This document shows positions 43,984 through 51,264 of a stretch of 64,000 nt of DNA, piece by piece; within the stretch, counting starts at the first letter, position 1; every line of letters starts with the position of its first letter. This DNA is from Flavobacteriaceae bacterium S0862 (GTDB taxonomy: Bacteria > Bacteroidota > Bacteroidia > Flavobacteriales > Flavobacteriaceae). The notes beneath the pieces were generated by a model. It was not told the DNA's origin. It saw only the letters and a program-made list of their open reading frames with translations, and made no database searches. A program made the translations under genes and the position numbers. The DNA lies in contig JALKAW010000006.1 in assembly GCA_023015825.1 (NCBI GenBank), positions 62,001 through 126,000 of the forward strand, read 5' to 3'.

Positions 43984-45242
43984 TGAGGCGTTTAGTTCGT
44001 TTTTTATTTATCTGTTTTTATATTCAAAGCTATACTCAAAATAATGTAGTTGCCAATTTAAAAGTGCAAGGAAACGAAAAAGTAAAAACGTCATTTATTA
44101 AGAAACTTGTTGTTACCGAAAGTGGAAAGCTTCTTGATTCAGCATTAATTAAACAAGATATTAAACGATTAAAACGCTTGCCTTCAGTTTCACATGCATA
44201 TTACAAAGTGTTCCATTCGTATGATAATGCTTATGATGTACTTTACACCATAGAAGAAAATTTAACTTTTATTCCATCAATAAGTGTATTTACAACAAAT
44301 GACGATGAGTTTGCCTATAGATTGGGGTTGTATGAGCATAATTTATTTGGTCAAAATATTGGTTTTGGAGGTTTTTATCAAAAAGATATATACAGTTCAT
44401 ATGCTATTAATTTTAGAGCGCCTAATTTGTTTGCAAAACGATTTGGTCTAGCTATAAATTATAAAAACCTTTCAACACTAGAATCTATTTTTTTCTATAA
44501 TGCTAAAGCCGATTATAAATACAACAATGAATCGCTAGAGATTTTAGGTTTGTTTGAACTTAATTTTAATAACAGAATTGAATTAGGTTTTAATGTTTTT
44601 ACTGAAGACTATAGTTATGAATTAGGCGATACAAGTCCAGATATTACTCAAAAACTGCACATTCGTAAACTCTTATTTAAAGGCGTTTATGAATATTATA
44701 ACTTAGATTATTTTTATCAATATGTATCTGGGTTTAGAAGCTTGTTTAAACTTCAATATGTTACAGCTACTAGTGGCAAGCAACCAGATTTTGTTATTTG
44801 GTGGAATAATTTCTACTATTTTAGTCGTGTAGGAAATAAAGGAAATTGGGCAAATAGATTACGTGTTGGATTATCTAGTAATCAAGACACGCCATTTGCA
44901 CCATTTTCCATTGAAAACAATATAAACATTAGAGGTGTTGGAAATACTATTGACAGAGGTACAGGAACGATTATTTTAAACACAGAATATAGGTACACCC
45001 TATATGAAAAAAACTGGTTTATTCTACAAGGAAACGCCTTTATAGATTTTGGCTCTTGGAGACTTCCTGGAGGAAAACTAAGGGATTTTACAGATTTGGA
45101 TAATATTAAATTATACTCTGGATTAGGATTACGTTTTATACATAAAGAAATTTACAATGCTATATTTAGAATTGATTATGGTGTTGGCTTGAATAAAGAT
45201 GGTACACGTGGAATAGTGTTTGGAATTGGTCAGTATTTTTAA
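43983..45242 (+). CDS. Short Omp85-like outer membrane protein with one POTRA-type domain
   Basis: A 419-residue exported protein (signal peptide to about residue 19). Residues 22-95 look like one POTRA domain (VVANLKVQGNEKVKTSFIKKLVVTE...DIKRLKRLPSVSHAYYKVF). The rest is a beta-barrel with NNINIRGVGN...TEYRY, the Omp85 loop-6 type region, and a C-terminal aromatic residue. It is shorter than BamA or TamA. It is coupled to the GH113-like gene by a 1-base overlap. A role in insertion or export of surface material is an inference. Confidence 0.82.
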   Translation: MRRLVRFLFICFYIQSYTQNNVVANLKVQGNEKVKTSFIKKLVVTESGKLLDSALIKQDIKRLKRLPSVSHAYYKVFHSYDNAYDVLYTIEENLTFIPSISVFTTNDDEFAYRLGLYEHNLFGQNIGFGGFYQKDIYSSYAINFRAPNLFAKRFGLAINYKNLSTLESIFFYNAKADYKYNNESLEILGLFELNFNNRIELGFNVFTEDYSYELGDTSPDITQKLHIRKLLFKGVYEYYNLDYFYQYVSGFRSLFKLQYVTATSGKQPDFVIWWNNFYYFSRVGNKGNWANRLRVGLSSNQDTPFAPFSIENNINIRGVGNTIDRGTGTIILNTEYRYTLYEKNWFILQGNAFIDFGSWRLPGGKLRDFTDLDNIKLYSGLGLRFIHKEIYNAIFRIDYGVGLNKDGTRGIVFGIGQYF

Positions 45243-45973
45243 TTAATATTCTTCTTATAATATGAATATAATTCATCAGCAGAAGCACCAAACCATTTTT
45301 TCACGTAAATAGTCCAAAAATGGTATTGTAGTTTCCAAATCCCGAATTTTTCGTAGCGTCTTGCTGAGGTAATTAGCTTTTTATTAATGACCTTAAACTG
45401 TTTGCGCTTATAAAGCTCATTAATTAAAATATTATCTTCATAAATGATATAGCTTTCATCAAAACCACCAATCTCATCAAAAAGCGCTTTAGTAATAAAT
45501 TGACTTTGGTCACCACCTCTACAAGCTCTCCAACTAAATTGTGTTAGCCAACTTGCTAAATGCAACCACCAATGTTTGTGGTTAAATTGCAATCTGAAAC
45601 AACCAGCAAAATTTCCAGTTTCAACTTCGTTAATGATGTGTTGGTCAAAATCTTTAGGAGGAAACGAATCAGCATGCAAGAAGTATAGAGTGTTCCCAGT
45701 AGCAATCCTAGAGCCTGTGTTCATTTGTTTGGCTCTGCCTTTTTGAGAGTTTAATACAATAATTGCTGTCTCCTCCTGCGCAGTCGAGAGGTCAATAGAT
45801 CTCGACTGCGCTCGACCTGACACTATCTTTAAAGAGCCATCAGTACTTCCACCATCAACAACAATAATTTCTACTATGTTTTGCTTTGAAGAATTTTCAA
45901 GTAAGTGGTTTAGCAGTTTTTCAATAGTTTCTGCTTCATTAAGAATAGGAATAATGATTGAAATTTTAGTCAT
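45239..45973 (-). CDS. rSAM/arsenosugar-associated family 2 glycosyltransferase (TIGR04283-like)
   Basis: The 244-residue GT-A enzyme opens ISIIIPILNEAETIEKLL and has VDGGSTDGS, YFLHADSFPP, GCFRLQF, RGGDQ and FDESYIIYEDNIL. This is the TIGR04283 transferase 2 pattern that occurs with ArsS-type radical SAM genes. Residues about 51-66 (within SGRAQSRSIDLSTAQEE) are encoded by a palindromic repeat inserted in frame; the usual family loop between STDG and NSxKGRAKQM is shorter. It is the last gene of the arsenosugar-type cluster and overlaps DUF547 by 8 bases. Confidence 0.88.
   Translation of the reverse strand: MTKISIIIPILNEAETIEKLLNHLLENSSKQNIVEIIVVDGGSTDGSLKIVSGRAQSRSIDLSTAQEETAIIVLNSQKGRAKQMNTGSRIATGNTLYFLHADSFPPKDFDQHIINEVETGNFAGCFRLQFNHKHWWLHLASWLTQFSWRACRGGDQSQFITKALFDEIGGFDESYIIYEDNILINELYKRKQFKVINKKLITSARRYEKFGIWKLQYHFWTIYVKKWFGASADELYSYYKKNIN
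45778..45822 (-). repeat. In-frame palindromic repeat within a glycosyltransferase gene
   Basis: GCGCAGTCGAGA (45778-45789) and TCTCGACTGCGC (45800-45811) are a perfect 12-bp inverted repeat with a 10-bp spacer, followed by a flank ending CTGAC. The core GAGCGCAGTCGA is shared with 34978-35000. The whole insertion stays in frame. Confidence 0.8.
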
Positions 45974-46760
45974 TTAATTCCCAATTGTAATCTTTGTATC
46001 GCTTTTTAGCGTTTGGTGAAATATTTATGTCTGAATATTGATTCAAGAAATCAATCAAGCTTCCATTTTTGGTAAAGTCTTTTAAGAACCAATCGAAAAT
46101 TTTTGAAATTTTAATGCTGTTTTCTGAAATTTCATTTCGGTTTGTATCAGCTAAAAATTCTTTAGTTGCTGCGGTTAATTGCGTTTCTAAATTCTCAGCA
46201 GTAAAGGCTTTATTTTGTAACTTCGGACAAGAATAAGACGCACACACAATAGCAAAATGAATACGAGGTTCGTTCATATTGCGTAAAATTTCGTGTTCGA
46301 TTTCATCTAAATTATAGTTTATATTTGCTGGTTCCCATAAACGTTGTTTCCAAGGTTTTTTAATGTCTTTAATGCTTTTTACTGGATAATTTCTAATAAT
46401 TAAATCGACTGTTAGTGCATTATAAGCGTTAATCCAGAACGACAGTTTTTCTTCTCCTGAAATAGTTTGAAAGATATCATTGGAATGAAATAAACCTAAG
46501 ACTTTTATGTATCCTAATAATTTTTCATGTTCAGTTTTAAACGATTTATAATTTACATTTCCATCATCCGAAACGTGTTTTTGTAATAACTCACCCCATA
46601 ATAAATGAATCGGACCGGTTCGTTTTGATAGTTCTTGATGAAATCGCATATTCTGTTGGCTGGAGCTTTGAGCAATGGCTTTATTACTAAAGCAAGATAA
46701 TAGAACTATAGAAAGAAGAGATAATAATCTCACTTTTTTAAATTTAGATTTAATCAACAC
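45966..46760 (-). CDS. DUF547 domain protein, exported
   Basis: This 264-residue protein has an N-terminal export signal (to about residue 31) and a DUF547 domain: EEKLSFWINAYNALTVDLIIRNYPVKSI, IEHEILRNMNEPRIHFAIVCASYSCPKLQNKAF. The conserved Cys/His positions recall thiol-type folds, but no reaction is known for DUF547. It sits between arsM and the TIGR04283 transferase, with overlapping or close ends (3-base gap to arsM), so it belongs to the cluster. Confidence 0.85.
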   Translation of the reverse strand: MLIKSKFKKVRLLSLLSIVLLSCFSNKAIAQSSSQQNMRFHQELSKRTGPIHLLWGELLQKHVSDDGNVNYKSFKTEHEKLLGYIKVLGLFHSNDIFQTISGEEKLSFWINAYNALTVDLIIRNYPVKSIKDIKKPWKQRLWEPANINYNLDEIEHEILRNMNEPRIHFAIVCASYSCPKLQNKAFTAENLETQLTAATKEFLADTNRNEISENSIKISKIFDWFLKDFTKNGSLIDFLNQYSDINISPNAKKRYKDYNWELND

Positions 46761-46763
46761 TAA

Positions 46764-47735
46764 CTAACAGCAACCACCACCATCATAATGATAAGTAGAT
46801 TTACTAATGTATATGTCGTCTCTTTTTAGAGAAGCTAACATTATAGCTGTTTTATCACAAATAGCAAGTGGTTGATTTTTTAAAAGCACATGTCCAGCCT
46901 CATCATCAAAAAAATCTTCATAGCCAAAATAAATAGCAGCCTTTCCTGTAAAAACACAAGGGCCATCTTCTGGCATAGGGTCTTTTATGGCTGCTACCTC
47001 AATCGATTCTATATAGATTAATTCATCAGTAGCATATTGCTTTGGGTCTAGAATTCGGTAAGGTTTTCTTGCACGAATTTCAATCGTACCAAAACCAGCA
47101 TCAGTAAGCATTTTCACATATTCTGCTATGGGCAAGCTACCACTTAGGCATAAAGCTCTGAGTCTATCATCATTACGCAACTCATCATTCATTGGTTGCT
47201 CACAAGTTGGATCACTCATAACTAATCTGCCATGAGGTTTTAGTACACGATACATTTCGGCAATGGCTTTTTTTAAATCATCAGCTTTAAAAATATTGAA
47301 CAAGCAATTTTGGGCTGCCACATCTATACTGTTATCTTGCACAGGAAGGTTCAAAGCATCTCCTTTTTTTAAATCTACAAACTCACTTCTAAACCAATCA
47401 TTTTGTCTTTCAGCTTCAATGAAATTTTTTCTTGACGCTTCTAACATTTCATCTACCACATCAATTCCAATAACACCTCCTTTTGTTCTGTTGAAATACG
47501 AAAATTGCAATAACTCCATACCTCCACCAACACCAACATAAAGCATCTTGGGATTGTTGGTTAAATCTCGAGCATGAACTGTGCTTCCACAACCATAATT
47601 CATTTCCTGCATGATACGCGGAATTTTTAAACCTGGTAATTCCCAAATTGGATTTGTTGTGCAACATAAACCAACATCAGGTGTTAAAGCGGCTTCTTTA
47701 TATATGTCGTGGGTAGTTTCTAAATAGTTGCTCAT
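46764..47735 (-). CDS. arsM: Arsenite methyltransferase of the arsenosugar type
   Basis: The 323-residue class I methyltransferase has the SAM motif YVGVGGGMEL, VIGIDVVDEML and ALNLPVQDNSIDVAAQNCLFNIF. The CCTT (residues 24-27) and CGS (Cys49) cysteines and the C-terminal GGGCC are of the arsenic-binding kind expected for ArsM. It would methylate arsenite towards dimethylarsenic species. The genes for ArsS and associated transferases lie in the same operon; this supports arsenosugar biosynthesis over plain detoxification. Confidence 0.87.
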   Translation of the reverse strand: MSNYLETTHDIYKEAALTPDVGLCCTTNPIWELPGLKIPRIMQEMNYGCGSTVHARDLTNNPKMLYVGVGGGMELLQFSYFNRTKGGVIGIDVVDEMLEASRKNFIEAERQNDWFRSEFVDLKKGDALNLPVQDNSIDVAAQNCLFNIFKADDLKKAIAEMYRVLKPHGRLVMSDPTCEQPMNDELRNDDRLRALCLSGSLPIAEYVKMLTDAGFGTIEIRARKPYRILDPKQYATDELIYIESIEVAAIKDPMPEDGPCVFTGKAAIYFGYEDFFDDEAGHVLLKNQPLAICDKTAIMLASLKRDDIYISKSTYHYDGGGCC

Positions 47736-47737
47736 AA

Positions 47738-48550
47738 TTATAAGGTCTTAATAAGTTCTTTAAATAAAGTAATCATTTCTGGTTCCGCTTTGTAAGCCAT
47801 GGCAATGATTTCTTCAATGTTTACTGGTTTTAGATTATCTGGGTCGCATTCATCAGTTAAAACAGAAACAGCTGCTGTTTTTAATTTTAAATGATTAGCT
47901 ACAATGATTTCTGGAACTGTACTCATACCTACAGCATCAGCACCAATTATTTTTAGCATCCTATATTCTGCTCTTGTTTCAAGCTGAGGTCCAACAACAC
48001 TCGCATAAACTCCTTTGTGAAGTTTAATATTATTCTCTTTAGCAATTTTTTCAATTTTAGAATTGATTTCTAAATCATAAGGTGCACTCATATCAGCAAA
48101 TCGCTCTCCTAGTTGTGAAACGCCTTTAAAGGCTAATGGCGAACTCCCTTGTAAATTAATGTGGTCGTCAATTAGCATTAATTCACCTTTTTTAAAATTT
48201 AAATTAATGGCTCCTGAAGCATTAGACACTAATAAGGTGTGGATTCCTAATTTCTCCATGATACGAACTGGATATGTAACATCTTGAAGCGAATAGCCTT
48301 CGTATACATGAAAACGACCTTGCATTACAACTACTTTTTTACCCTCTAATACTCCGTAAATAAGTTTCCCTTTGTGGAACTCAACTGTGGCTGTTGGGAA
48401 ATATGGAATGTGATTGTAGCTAACTTCATTAATAATTTCAATTTCATTAATTAATTGTCCTAAACCTGTACCAAGAATGATGCCTATTTCTGGCTTATCG
48501 AATCCTTTTTCTATTAAATGTTCAGTTGTTTTTTCTATTTGTTTAATCAT
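47738..48550 (-). CDS. Purine-nucleoside phosphorylase
   Basis: A 270-residue trimeric-type PNP with IILGTGLGQL, VVMQGRFHVYEGY, LLVSNASGAIN and the GADAVGMSTVPEIIVANH motif. It would release the base from purine nucleosides with phosphate. In this operon it may cleave adenine from the arsenic-containing nucleoside made by ArsM and ArsS; that role is inferred from position. It ends 2 bases before arsM. Confidence 0.93.
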   Translation of the reverse strand: MIKQIEKTTEHLIEKGFDKPEIGIILGTGLGQLINEIEIINEVSYNHIPYFPTATVEFHKGKLIYGVLEGKKVVVMQGRFHVYEGYSLQDVTYPVRIMEKLGIHTLLVSNASGAINLNFKKGELMLIDDHINLQGSSPLAFKGVSQLGERFADMSAPYDLEINSKIEKIAKENNIKLHKGVYASVVGPQLETRAEYRMLKIIGADAVGMSTVPEIIVANHLKLKTAAVSVLTDECDPDNLKPVNIEEIIAMAYKAEPEMITLFKELIKTL

Positions 48551-49153
48551 TTATTTTAAATATTTTTTAAAAGCTTGAATATTTTTTAAATCGTTGTAAA
48601 CATCAATATCATTTAGTGTTTCTAGTAAATAAAAATCTTTGTTCTTTAGGTCTTTTAAAGTGCCTTTAAAAACTGTTGAGGTTCCCCAATTTTTATTTTT
48701 AAAGACTTGTGAATATAAAGATTTCATTGCTAATAAATAATAGCCTCCATCGTGTGCTGGACCAATGACTATATCATTTTCATCTAACGCTTTAAAGGCT
48801 TCATTTATATGGCTAGGGTTTAAATCATAAAGATCACTTCCAATAATTACAACTTTATCATAATTGTTGTTAAATGCTTCAAAAAAAGCATTGTGCATAC
48901 GAACACCTAAATCGTCTCCATGCTGTTGATGTTTTTGATAAATTGAAGCATCCCAAATATCATGTTCCCTAATTTTTACTGAATAATACACAGCTTTGTC
49001 ACAGCTTAAATTTCTGGTTGTTCTTTCAGTTATGTCCAGAAGAGTTTTGTAAATGATTAGTGCATTTTCTTCACCAATAGCTTTTGCTAAACGTGTTTTT
49101 ACTTTACCAAGTTCTGGATTTCTAGTGAATATGATGAGCAAGTTTTTACTCAT
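48551..49153 (-). CDS. Arsenosugar-associated transferase (TIGR04282-like, GT-A/nucleotidyltransferase fold)
   Basis: This 200-residue protein begins LLIIFTRNPELGKVKTRLAKAIGEENAL, has HGDDLGVRMHNAFFEAF, VVIIGSDLYDL and GPAHDGGYYLLAM. These match the CofC-like transferase 1 family found with radical SAM/selenodomain (ArsS) genes. It probably transfers a sugar or activates one in arsenosugar assembly. It shares tight borders with the nucleoside phosphorylase gene (0-base gap) and the rhodanese gene (8-base overlap). Confidence 0.88.
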   Translation of the reverse strand: MSKNLLIIFTRNPELGKVKTRLAKAIGEENALIIYKTLLDITERTTRNLSCDKAVYYSVKIREHDIWDASIYQKHQQHGDDLGVRMHNAFFEAFNNNYDKVVIIGSDLYDLNPSHINEAFKALDENDIVIGPAHDGGYYLLAMKSLYSQVFKNKNWGTSTVFKGTLKDLKNKDFYLLETLNDIDVYNDLKNIQAFKKYLK

Positions 49154-49640
49154 ATACTTTTATTCCTTTTGTTAGCCATTGGTTCCATTCTTTAGAAAAG
49201 ACATGAACGTTTTCTGTTTCTGTTCCATTGGAATTATAAACATTGAAACCTTTATTTTTCCATTCAAAAACACCTCCGTAAAGATTATAAACATTAGTAT
49301 AACCAGCTTTTTTGAGTCTTTTTGCAATATTTTCTGATCGAATACCAAGCGAACAATACACAACAATTTGTTCCTCTTTATTCTTTATGATGCTTGAAAC
49401 AGTTTCAATATTAAAATACTTATATCCTACATGAATGGCATTCTTTATGTGACTTGTTTCGTATTCGTTAAGCTCTCTTGCATCTAAAATAGCGGCTTTT
49501 GTTTTAGGCATTGCCAATTCTTGAACAGATATATAAGGGATACTTTGGGTGTTGTGTTTTTTTAATAAATCGGATAATGTTTCTTGAGATAAACTAGATA
49601 TAGAAAAGAGTAGAATTAAGATTTGAGTTATATATTTCAT
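49146..49640 (-). CDS. Exported rhodanese-like protein
   Basis: I start at the ATG at 49640 (164 residues) since a TTG farther upstream would overlap ArsS and hide the signal peptide. The signal is MKYITQILILLFSISSLSQ. The rhodanese domain has the active-site loop VVYCSLGIRSENIA (Cys near residue 95), and KRLKKAGYTNVYNLYGGVFEWKNKG. It probably moves sulfur or binds a thiol-reactive species in the periplasm; arsenic chemistry is plausible from the operon but unproven. It lies between arsS and the TIGR04282 gene. Confidence 0.87.
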   Translation of the reverse strand: MKYITQILILLFSISSLSQETLSDLLKKHNTQSIPYISVQELAMPKTKAAILDARELNEYETSHIKNAIHVGYKYFNIETVSSIIKNKEEQIVVYCSLGIRSENIAKRLKKAGYTNVYNLYGGVFEWKNKGFNVYNSNGTETENVHVFSKEWNQWLTKGIKVYE

Positions 49641-49651
49641 GAAAATATTAT

Positions 49652-50716
49652 TTATGCCACAGTTCCTTGACAACTACTTCCTGCTCCTGCAGTACAACCA
49701 TAACAATGTTGAGAGATTACAATGTTTCTATCATTGAGTAAATCTTCGTTATAATCACTTATGTGTTTCACTTTACTTGCAACCTTTAAATCTAGCATTT
49801 GATTAAAATCGCAATCATATAACCAACCATCCCAACTTACCGAGATAGTATTGGTGCACATTACATTTGTAACAGCTGAAGGATTATAGGCTTCAACTAA
49901 AGAATACATATAATCTTCATAATTTTCAGAAGCAATTAAATAATCTAAAAATCTTGAAATTGGTAAATTAGTAATAGCAAACAAATTATGGAATTGAATA
50001 TTGAAATCTTCTAATAGTGCCTTTTTAAAATCCTTTTCCATAGATGTTTGGTCACCTGGCAAAAAAGCACCAGAAGGATTATAAACCAAATCTAATTTTA
50101 ATCTACTATTTGGCATACCATAACCAATTGCGTTTAAGTCTTGTAATGCTTTAATGGATTGATCAAAAACACCTTCACCACGTTGCTTATCTGTTTTTCC
50201 ACGCGTCCAATGAGGCATAGAACTTACTACATGTATATTATGCTTTTTAAAAAAATAGGGTAAATCATAATACTTTTTATTGGCTCTAATAATTGTTAGG
50301 TTAGAGCGTACAATAAAATCTTTTATCCCAGCTTTTGAGGCTTCTTCAACAAACCATCTAAAATTCGGATTCATTTCTGGTGCCCCTCCAGTTAAATCTA
50401 AAGTATGAGCTCCAGTATTTTTAATGACTTCCAAACATTGCTGCATGGTTTTTTTTGTCATTATTTCTTTTCTGTCTGGTCCAGCATCTACATGACAATG
50501 TTCGCAAACTTGATTACACATATAACCAACATTAATTTGTAGAATTTCAAGCTTTTTAGGCCTTAAAGGGAAATGTCCAATTTCAGAAATTTTATCCTTA
50601 AATTTTGGCAATTCACCACTTTTGAAAATACCATTCGACAAAATTTCTATTTGTCTATTGCTATTGGCTAATTCGCTTTCACGTTTATGTAATGATTGTG
50701 TTTTAAGTTTCGTCAT
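49652..50716 (-). CDS. arsS: Arsenosugar biosynthesis radical SAM protein
   Basis: The 354-residue protein has the radical SAM cluster CNQVCEHCH (CxxxCxxC), GGAPEMNP, and a cysteine-rich C-terminus (HCYGCTAGAGSSCQG) typical of the Cys-rich rSAM family TIGR04167, known as ArsS. ArsS adds a 5'-deoxyadenosyl group to dimethylarsenite, yielding the nucleoside precursor of arsenosugars. Cysteines occupy the sites that are selenocysteine in some relatives. The AhpD-like gene is 9 bases upstream, and ArsM is in the same transcription unit. Confidence 0.93.
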   Translation of the reverse strand: MTKLKTQSLHKRESELANSNRQIEILSNGIFKSGELPKFKDKISEIGHFPLRPKKLEILQINVGYMCNQVCEHCHVDAGPDRKEIMTKKTMQQCLEVIKNTGAHTLDLTGGAPEMNPNFRWFVEEASKAGIKDFIVRSNLTIIRANKKYYDLPYFFKKHNIHVVSSMPHWTRGKTDKQRGEGVFDQSIKALQDLNAIGYGMPNSRLKLDLVYNPSGAFLPGDQTSMEKDFKKALLEDFNIQFHNLFAITNLPISRFLDYLIASENYEDYMYSLVEAYNPSAVTNVMCTNTISVSWDGWLYDCDFNQMLDLKVASKVKHISDYNEDLLNDRNIVISQHCYGCTAGAGSSCQGTVA

Positions 50717-50725
50717 ATTTAGTTA

Positions 50726-51061
50726 CTATCCATCCAGTTTATTCACCTTATTCATCATTTGCACACCATGCACTAGAACAGCTCCACTTTTAATGGCTGC
50801 GCCAACATGAACCGCTTCCATCATTTCTTCTTTAGTAATGCCTCGTTGCAATCCGTCTTTTGAGTATGCATCAATACAATAAGGGCATTTTTCGGTATGA
50901 GACACAGCTAAAGCTATCAATGATTTTTCTCGTGCAGTAAGTGCACCATCTTGAAAAACAGAGTTATAATAATCAAAAAACTTGGTTCCTAATTCTTCGC
51001 TCCATTCAGTAATATTTCCAAATTTTCTAAGATCTGCTGGATCGTAATATGTTTTAGACAT
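50726..51061 (-). CDS. Arsenosugar-associated AhpD-like peroxidase-type protein
   Basis: The 111-residue protein has the AhpD/carboxymuconolactone decarboxylase core: LTAREKSLIALAVSHTEKCPYCIDAYSKDGLQRGIT, with the redox pair CPYC. It matches the family that occurs next to ArsS (TIGR04169). Its chemistry is unproven; a thiol-disulfide reduction role is plausible. It is the first gene of the arsenosugar-type operon and starts from the divergent promoter region at 51062-51264. Confidence 0.92.
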   Translation of the reverse strand: MSKTYYDPADLRKFGNITEWSEELGTKFFDYYNSVFQDGALTAREKSLIALAVSHTEKCPYCIDAYSKDGLQRGITKEEMMEAVHVGAAIKSGAVLVHGVQMMNKVNKLDG

Positions 51062-51200
51062 TTAAATAAATTTTAGTCGTTTTCATTAGTTCGAAAAATA
51101 TACAAAAGATTACACTTATGCTATTAAAAGATTCCCAATTAAAATTGTATCTATTCTCTAACAATAATATAATAAAAGCATGCATTGTGTAAATTAAAAA

Positions 51201-51253
51201 GCGATTTAATAAAGAATCCTTTAAGAAAAGTATTTAAATTGCGACTTAATAAA
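51201..51253 (+). repeat. Pair of direct repeats in a divergent promoter region
   Basis: GCGATTTAATAAA (51201-51213) and GCGACTTAATAAA (51241-51253) differ at one base and are 40 bp apart, just before the M16 peptidase ATG. They could be a regulator site; no protein is known. No clear -7 element is seen in this stretch. Confidence 0.35.
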
Positions 51254-51264
51254 AAACAAATAAC

